Below, piece by piece: positions 45,346 through 50,449 of a stretch of 50,449 nucleotides of DNA. A program made the position numbers and the translations under genes. The notes beneath the pieces were generated by a model that ran no database searches, was not told the DNA's origin, and saw only the letters and a program-made list of their open reading frames with translations. Position 1 is the first letter of the stretch. Every line of letters begins with the position of its first letter. Origin of the DNA: CAVQRC01 sp963715045 (GTDB lineage: Bacteria > Planctomycetota > Planctomycetia > Pirellulales > Lacipirellulaceae); the NCBI GenBank assembly GCA_963715045.1, contig CAVQRC010000034.1:1-50449 (forward strand), given 5' to 3'.

Positions 45346-46662
45346 ATGCTCGCTGCCTTGTGGGTCGTGGCCCCGACGATGCTGTTCGCCCAGATCGAGT
45401 ATCCCGGATCGAGTGGTGCGGCGGCGGCCCTTCCGTCGCAGAACGACGCTGCACCCCCGCCGAGGGTCGGCTTGCCGAACGGGTCGGCCGGTGAGGGGCG
45501 TTCCCCGGCACACGTGCTGCCTGCGGAAACCGGCTCCGCGGAAACCGGCCTCCCCGATCGAGACGTCTCCGCTCCGGGAGCGCCGCCCCGCAGCGGGGCA
45601 GCCGGATTGCCGGCGACGTCCGGGGCCGTGGAGGCGGATCCGCCCGTGTCGCCGACCAAGGCCGTCCGGCAGCGGTTGGAGCAGATCCTCGCCGTTGCCG
45701 CCGCCGAGTTTCCCGACGCCCGCCCGCTCTCACTCCGGGATGCCCTCGAGGGAAAGTGGCAGCGGTCGCAGCAACGCGACGTGATTACCGCCTATTGGCA
45801 GCTCGCGGCGTCGCTGGCCCGGCTCGGCGGATTGCTCGATTCGGCCGCATCCTTCCCCCCCGCCGCACCAGCCCCGGGTGCTGCTGCCGCCCCGCACACC
45901 TCGGCGTCTGGGCGAGATGCCCAAGACCAGTTGCGTCTCGCGGCAGCCATCGACCGGGCACGCATCTCCGTCATCGATGACCAGCACCAGTTGGCGGTGG
46001 CACTCGGTCGCAGTCCGAGTGACGACTTGCCAATTCCGACCGATGTTCCGCATGTGGGCCGCTATCGTACGCGGTACACCGAGCTGTTCGCATCAAATCC
46101 TGCGAATGGTCGTCCGGTGTCGTCTCCGCGGATGCGGTCGGCATCGCGGCTGGACGCTGTGCTGCCGATTCGACACCGCGTCGTGCTGCAGACGGCAGAG
46201 TTGCTCGATGCCCGAAACTTGTCGGTTGAGGTGGCCTCTGACGACATCAAGGCATTCGCAGCAGCGGTCATGCAATACAATCTCGAGATCGCCGAATATG
46301 CCATGCTTGTTGCCGGGGAAGGCGTCGAGGGTCGGCGACTGATCCCCATGCTCATCAAAGAGAAGCAGACCGAGCCGCCGGCACGGGAGTCGGATGACAA
46401 CACGGCCCGCCGCACGAATTCGCCACCCTCCACGTTTCGCAACCAGGGTTCGTCGGGCCTTGGGGACAACCCCCGGTTGGCCGAGCGGGAGCGTCGCCGC
46501 GATCATCGTGGCGGCGAGCGATCCGTGCTGGTAGACGATGCGCCTTCGGCGGTGATCGATGAGGATCTGCAAGGGCTGGTGCCGGTGCGACCTCCGGCCC
46601 CGAGCGATCGCTGGCGAAGTCGCTCGGGTCGCTCCGAGCCGGGTACCCGTGTGCCTCAATAA
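45346..46662 (+). CDS. Secreted protein of unknown function with a helical core
   Basis: About 438 aa. A signal peptide (MLAALWVVAPTMLFAQ) is preceded by GGAG 8 nt upstream, which supports this start over a GTG at 45292 that overlaps the kinase gene. A Pro/Ala/Gly-rich linker follows (to about residue 100), then helical segments (LRDALEGKWQRSQQRDVITA, DQLRLAAAIDRARISVIDD) and a Ser/Arg/Pro-rich tail. The alternation of helices is reminiscent of outer-membrane efflux (TolC-type) coiled coils, but no clear TolC repeat is seen. I do not recognise a family. Its close link to the kinase suggests one transcript. Confidence 0.7.
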   Translation: MLAALWVVAPTMLFAQIEYPGSSGAAAALPSQNDAAPPPRVGLPNGSAGEGRSPAHVLPAETGSAETGLPDRDVSAPGAPPRSGAAGLPATSGAVEADPPVSPTKAVRQRLEQILAVAAAEFPDARPLSLRDALEGKWQRSQQRDVITAYWQLAASLARLGGLLDSAASFPPAAPAPGAAAAPHTSASGRDAQDQLRLAAAIDRARISVIDDQHQLAVALGRSPSDDLPIPTDVPHVGRYRTRYTELFASNPANGRPVSSPRMRSASRLDAVLPIRHRVVLQTAELLDARNLSVEVASDDIKAFAAAVMQYNLEIAEYAMLVAGEGVEGRRLIPMLIKEKQTEPPARESDDNTARRTNSPPSTFRNQGSSGLGDNPRLAERERRRDHRGGERSVLVDDAPSAVIDEDLQGLVPVRPPAPSDRWRSRSGRSEPGTRVPQ

Positions 46663-46821
46663 CGACTGCCTGTGGAGGCCCTGTCGACCGCAGCAAACGC
46701 TGCGGGCCGGATCTCGATGCGATGCCGAAATCGACCTTTTCCGAACCGGTGACCTACGCGGCAACGCATCGATTCTGAGGCCGATCGAGCGGCACTGGCC
46801 ATCCCCATTCAGATCGGCTCC

Positions 46822-47799
46822 TTGACGGTCGACCCGCCGATCCTCGCTGCGCCGATGGCCGGCTTCACCAACTATGCGTTCCGACAGATCGTGCGACAGT
46901 TCGGCGGTGTGGGGCTGATCGCCACGGAAATGGTGAACGCCCGCGGCTTCGTCTGGTTGGACGAGCAGCAGGCCGAACATCCCGAACGGCTGTGGGGAGT
47001 TCGCCACGAGCCGCGGCCCCTGGCCGTGCAGATTTGGGACAACGATCCCGAGATGCTCGCCCGCGTGGGCCACCGGCTCGCCCACGATTATCAGGTCAGC
47101 GTGGTGGACATCAACTTCGGCTGCCCCGTCCGGCAGGTCACCGAACGGGCTCACAGCGGTTCGTATCTTCTCAAACATCCCGACCGGATGGGCACGATCA
47201 TCGAACGCGTCGTCGCCGCCTGCCGTCCGACGCCCGTGACCGCGAAGATCCGGCTCGGCTGCACCCGCGACGCGATCAATGCCATCGATGTCGCCCAGGT
47301 CGTGGAAGCCGCCGGTGCGGCCGCCCTGACCGTCCACGGACGAACGGCCCAGGATATGTTTCGAGGGCACGCCGACTGGGACCGGATTGCAGCCATCAAG
47401 CCCCACTTGCAGCGGATTCCCCTGATCGGCAACGGTGACCTCGATTCACCGCAAAAAGTCGTGGCTGCGTTCAGGCAGTACGACGTCGACGGCGTGATGA
47501 TCGCTCGGGCCTGCCTGAACAAACCCTGGCTGTTTGCCCAGGCCGCGGCCGCCGTCCGCGGCGCACCGATTCCACCAGACCCGTCGCTGGCCGAAGAACG
47601 CCAGTTGATGCTGCATCATTACCGACTGGTCTGCGACCGATTCGGACCGACCAAGGGGACCGTGCTGATGCGGAAGTATGCCTGCTGCTATGCCCAGGGC
47701 CGTCGCGGCGCCCGAGAGTTTCGCAAACACGTGGCCCGCATCGAGACACCGGACGAGTTTTCGGCCGTGGTCGAACGGTTCTTTCCCCGCGGCGGGTGA
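46822..47799 (+). CDS. dusB: tRNA-dihydrouridine synthase, DusB type
   Basis: A flavin enzyme that reduces uridines in tRNA D-loops. The catalytic cysteine is in NFGCPVRQV, with FMN contacts in ILAAPMAGFTNYAFR, KIRLG, HGRTAQDMFRGHADW, IGNGDL and ARACLNKPW. It is 325 aa from a TTG codon, but the family N-terminus extends upstream: IPIQIGSLTVDPPILA is encoded before it in the same frame. An ATG at 46722 in another frame would give MPKSTFSEPV and could join after one base change near 46770, so the real start is probably there. It is the last gene of the plus-strand group and is convergent with a PEP-CTERM gene. Confidence 0.87.
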   Translation: MTVDPPILAAPMAGFTNYAFRQIVRQFGGVGLIATEMVNARGFVWLDEQQAEHPERLWGVRHEPRPLAVQIWDNDPEMLARVGHRLAHDYQVSVVDINFGCPVRQVTERAHSGSYLLKHPDRMGTIIERVVAACRPTPVTAKIRLGCTRDAINAIDVAQVVEAAGAAALTVHGRTAQDMFRGHADWDRIAAIKPHLQRIPLIGNGDLDSPQKVVAAFRQYDVDGVMIARACLNKPWLFAQAAAAVRGAPIPPDPSLAEERQLMLHHYRLVCDRFGPTKGTVLMRKYACCYAQGRRGAREFRKHVARIETPDEFSAVVERFFPRGG

Positions 47800-47858
47800 T
47801 TAGCTGTCGTTCCAGGTGGGTGACACTTTGCCGAGTGCCACGGGAAGCTAGCTGCCGG

Positions 47859-48092
47859 CCGGCGGTTGGATGCACAACTCGAGAAGGTCACGCCGAGTTG
47901 CGAAGCACGCTGAGAAAGGGCAGCCACAGAGATCACAGAGGACACAGAGAGACGTCAGAGTGGCTTCGATTCTCGGCGGGATGTAGGTCGGAACAAGCGG
48001 GAATCGTGGTCGCCTGAGCAGATGGCCTTGGCAACTGCACAGTTCCGGCGGTTGAATGCTCAACTCGAGAAGGTCACGCCGAGTTGCGAAGC
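47859..48092. repeat. 48-bp direct repeat pair and a CACAGAG-type repeat in a convergent junction
   Basis: CCGGCGGTTG...GAGTTGCGAAGC occurs at 47859-47906 and 48045-48092 with two mismatches. Each copy holds a 7-bp inverted repeat (CAACTCG/CGAGTTG). Between them, at 47924-47952, is CCACAGAGATCACAGAGGAC..., like the ACACAGAG short repeats of many environmental bacteria. AAGCTAGCTG-type flanks also recur at 47847 and 48124. The 407 bp between dusB and the PEP-CTERM gene hold no gene. Confidence 0.8.
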
Positions 48093-48206
48093 TGATTGCG
48101 AGGAGGAGTGTCGCGAGGCGAAACAAGCTAGCTGGCTGCGGAATTGCTGAACGCGTAACAGAACTCAGCAGATTTGCGGCAGCATCGTGGCTGCCGATGC
48201 TGCAAG

Positions 48207-50047
48207 TCACTTTCGGCAAGGAGTGAACCAATGCTTGGCAAGGGCGGCCCCTAACAGACCGCTGATGACCAGCATCCCGATCGCCGAGGGTTCCGGCACG
48301 CTCCAGATCAAGTCGCCCGGAAGGCCTTCGTAGTACTCGTTCTTGAACCGCGAAAAGTCGGCCAGCGAGACGAAGCCGTCGCCCGTCACATCGCCCGACT
48401 CGTACAGCGCTACATCCGTCAGCCAATGGTCGAGCATGATCTGATAATCATCCAGATCGACGATGGCGTTGCCGTCGAAATCGCCGAATTTCGTAAAGCC
48501 GGCGGCATGCGAGTCAAGATCGACTAGGGATCGAGCAGGATTCCGACGCCGTCGATCGCTTCGTAGTACGGCTTGTTGGGATGGCCGCGAAACAGTCCGT
48601 CGTAGTACAGCGAAGAAACAGCCTCCTTGGCGAGGTCCCGCGCCGAAAACAGGTAGTCCGCTTCGCCCGTCGCTTCGAACAGCGTCACGAAAAAGTCGAT
48701 CAGATGCCCGTAGTGCTCGGCGTACGTTCCGGTCGGGGCCCAATTCGCCGAATAGCCGGCGTACCAGGTGTCGGGCAAGGTCTCGGTCGCCGGGAGGCTC
48801 CTCCGCACGAGCGCCGCCCAGCGATTGGCGGTCTCGAGGTATTGGGGATCTCCGAATGTCGCATAGGCGTGGGCGTAGGCTTTTGCCGCGTCGGGGTTGT
48901 ACTGCGCCGTGATGAACTCCGGTGCCCACAGATCGATCAGACCTCGCGGTTCGAACTGTTCGTAGCCGCTCGTCGCCCATGGCCCCGGGACCGGGGTGCC
49001 GTCGAGTTCGAGCGAGCCGAAGAAACTCTCGCTCTCCTGGTCGTAGGCGTAATCGGCCCAGCTCTTCAGGAGCGTTTCGGCCTGGTCGCGAAAGACCACG
49101 TCGCCGGTGAACTCGTAAGCCCGCAGCAGGGCGGGCACGTAGACGGCGGGAGTCGTGGTCGCTGAACGAAGTCCGTCCCACCGGCTCTCCTCATTGGTGG
49201 TGTGGGCGATCAGATTCGTGACGGGATCACGATGGTCGAAGTTGTAATTGGCCAGCAGCTTCGCGCGGTCGAGCCACAGCTGTTGTCGTCCGTCTGAAAG
49301 CCGGCTGCTGGCGAACGCGAACGCATCGATGAACGATGCGGAAGAAGTGATGAAGCTCAAGCCGCCCGCCGCGTCGTGGCGATTGATTTGACCGGTCGTC
49401 TTGTCGACGACGTGGCGATCCCAGATGGCTTCGACCTCGAACAGTACGGTCCTCGAGTCTTCGGCCCACATCGTCTCCCAGAGCGGGATGTCGACGAAGT
49501 GCATTTCATGAGGGGCGTCGCTGCCCGGATCGCCAACGCGGGCATCGCTGTGGACATCGTAATGGCGATGGTATCCCCACCAGAACAAGTTGTTCGTGTC
49601 GACGAGATGGTCCATGGCCCAGTTCAGATTCTCGACGACGAAGGCTTCGTAGGATGGGTCGCCCGTCTTGAGACCGACGCGTTGGATCGCGGAGTACACG
49701 GACTGGTTGTGGAGGAAGTTCGCTCCACCAGGAGCCCGCCGTTGCCGTCGCTCAACGCGCCAGAATTCGTCAGCCGCGGCGAGATCCGAGGCAGGCGGAT
49801 TCGATTTCGTCCGGACATCCAGATTCGAAACGAGCAGGTTGCTCTTTACCGAACCATAGCGATCGGTCCCGTGCTCGATCAGGTTGTCGACGACTTCCTG
49901 GGCGTAGCTGAAGTAGCTGCGGCTCTCGACGTCGGACCGCGAAATCCCGCTGTCGAGCGGTTGACTTGCGGCGGTGAGGGGGAAACAGACGAGGAAAACT
50001 GTAATAACGACTCGTTCTCGGCAAGAATTCGGTCGGTAGTTCATCAT
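48207..50047 (-). CDS. Secreted alpha/alpha-barrel-like protein with dockerin repeats and PEP-CTERM anchor
   Basis: About 613 aa after correcting one indel (a C lost near 48526). A signal peptide (VVITVFLVCFPLTAASQ) leads into a helical catalytic-looking domain of about 470 aa rich in aromatic and His/Asp motifs (NNLFWWGYHRHYDVHSDA, HEMHFVDIPLWETMW, GYEQFEPRGLIDLWAPEF). The pattern suggests an (alpha/alpha) barrel carbohydrate enzyme such as a polysaccharide lyase or glycosidase, but I cannot name the family. Two dockerin-like calcium motifs (DFDGNAIVDLDDYQIMLDHW, DVTGDGFVSLADFSRFKN) and a PEP-CTERM helix (SVPEPSAIGMLVISGLLGAA) end it. It follows the SDR gene by 57 bp. Confidence 0.8.
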
Positions 50048-50103
50048 GATCCGCCTGTAGTCGTAAATCCTGTAATGTGACCCTGACCCCGACCCTCGAC
50101 CCC

Positions 50104-50449
50104 TCAAAAGTGTACTCGAATCCTGCGATCGACAACCAGCGTCTGCCCCTAATGTACGGGGCAGTCATCGCCGCACAGAAACGCGATGGCCGCGGCGATC
50201 TCTTCGCTGCGGCCGGGATCGGCCAGCGGGATCTTGCGGTGCTTGACGTACCACTGTTGGAAGAATGCTTGGTCTCGTCCACACCGTCGACGATCGACAT
50301 TTCTGTATGCGTGCAGTCCTGTGCCACGACGTTCACGAGAATCCCGTATTCGGCCAGATCGACGGCTAACGAACGACTCCAGGCGTTGATCGCACCCTTA
50401 CTGGCGGCGTAAGTACGACCGACCGGTCGGCCGCGATCGACTGAGTGCT
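50104..50449 (-). CDS. Short-chain dehydrogenase/reductase, C-terminal part (5' end beyond the window)
   Basis: The C-terminal ~115 aa of an SDR. The active-site YAASKGAINAWSRSLAVDLA (Tyr-x-x-x-Lys) is present and is followed by GILVNVVAQD, then ADPGRSEEIAAAIAFLCGDD and a GQTLVVD end, as in FabG-type reductases. The NAD motif and catalytic Ser are outside the window. Indels near 50266, and a compensating pair near 50150-50165, interrupt the frame. The stop is TGA at 50104-50106. The substrate is unknown. It lies upstream of the PEP-CTERM gene on the same strand. Confidence 0.8.

Noticed and set aside
45346..46662. TolC-type outer-membrane efflux protein
   Set aside because: Some helices look similar, but the paired repeat, beta-barrel strands and length of TolC proteins are not evident.
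50104..50449. In-frame TAG in the SDR gene as pyrrolysine or recoding
   Set aside because: The residues around it fit the SDR family better with two compensating indels (a C gained and a base lost) than with a read-through stop.

Overview
This window looks like chromosomal DNA of a GC-rich planctomycete, probably from the Pirellulales or a close lineage. The evidence is a giant secreted PVC-type CxxCH cytochrome protein, FG-GAP/ASPIC (CRTAC1-like) proteins, two secreted proteins with dockerin-like repeats plus PEP-CTERM anchors, two sulfatases (one fused to a DUF1080 domain), a Tat-exported Gfo/Idh/MocA oxidoreductase, a planctomycete-style Ser/Thr kinase and abundant intergenic repeats. No phage, plasmid, CRISPR or transposase gene is visible.

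Layout. 1-5630, minus strand: tRNA-Pro, a GH13 branching-enzyme-like gene, an FAD oxidoreductase, an M24 peptidase and a zinc dehydrogenase. 5915-11086, plus: the giant CxxCH/cupredoxin protein. 11343-16587, minus: a CRTAC1-thioredoxin protein and a PEP-CTERM protein. 16857-19443: a kinase-gene remnant, then an FG-GAP protein. 19562-21825, minus: a penicillin-acylase-family hydrolase, then about 1 kb of repeats. 22892-25544, plus: a PfkB sugar kinase and 6-phosphogluconate dehydrogenase. 25768-27137, minus: an overlapping HD-GYP/PilZ pair for c-di-GMP signalling. 27362-31324, plus: two sulfatases. 32533-33720, minus: an FAH-family hydrolase. 33911-37818, plus: pyrF and acnA. 38252-42765, minus: a sugar-type cluster (DoxX-like, Gfo/Idh, TIM-barrel isomerase, small membrane protein). 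42877-47799, plus: a 2-hydroxyacid dehydrogenase, a kinase, a secreted protein of unknown function and a tRNA-dihydrouridine synthase. 48207-50449, minus: a second dockerin/PEP-CTERM protein and the end of an SDR gene.

Together the genes suggest a heterotroph that degrades sulfated polysaccharides: secreted sulfatases and anchored enzymes outside the cell, sugar oxidoreductase/isomerase genes, and central carbon enzymes.

Two observations stand out. First, the CRTAC1-thioredoxin gene has one in-frame UGA (13005-13007) with no change of frame. It is followed at the right distance by a hairpin (12973-12996) shaped like a bacterial SECIS element with a GGUCG loop, so the protein may be a selenoprotein. 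Second, all six convergent gene junctions are filled by repeats from several unrelated families. Two of them hold arrays of one roughly 195-220 bp hairpin-rich unit that resembles stacked terminators. In several cases the repeats supply the stop codon or C-terminal tail of the neighbouring gene.

Caveat: about ten genes are split by single-base indels, mostly in homopolymer runs. These look like sequencing errors rather than biology, so each such gene is annotated here as one feature.
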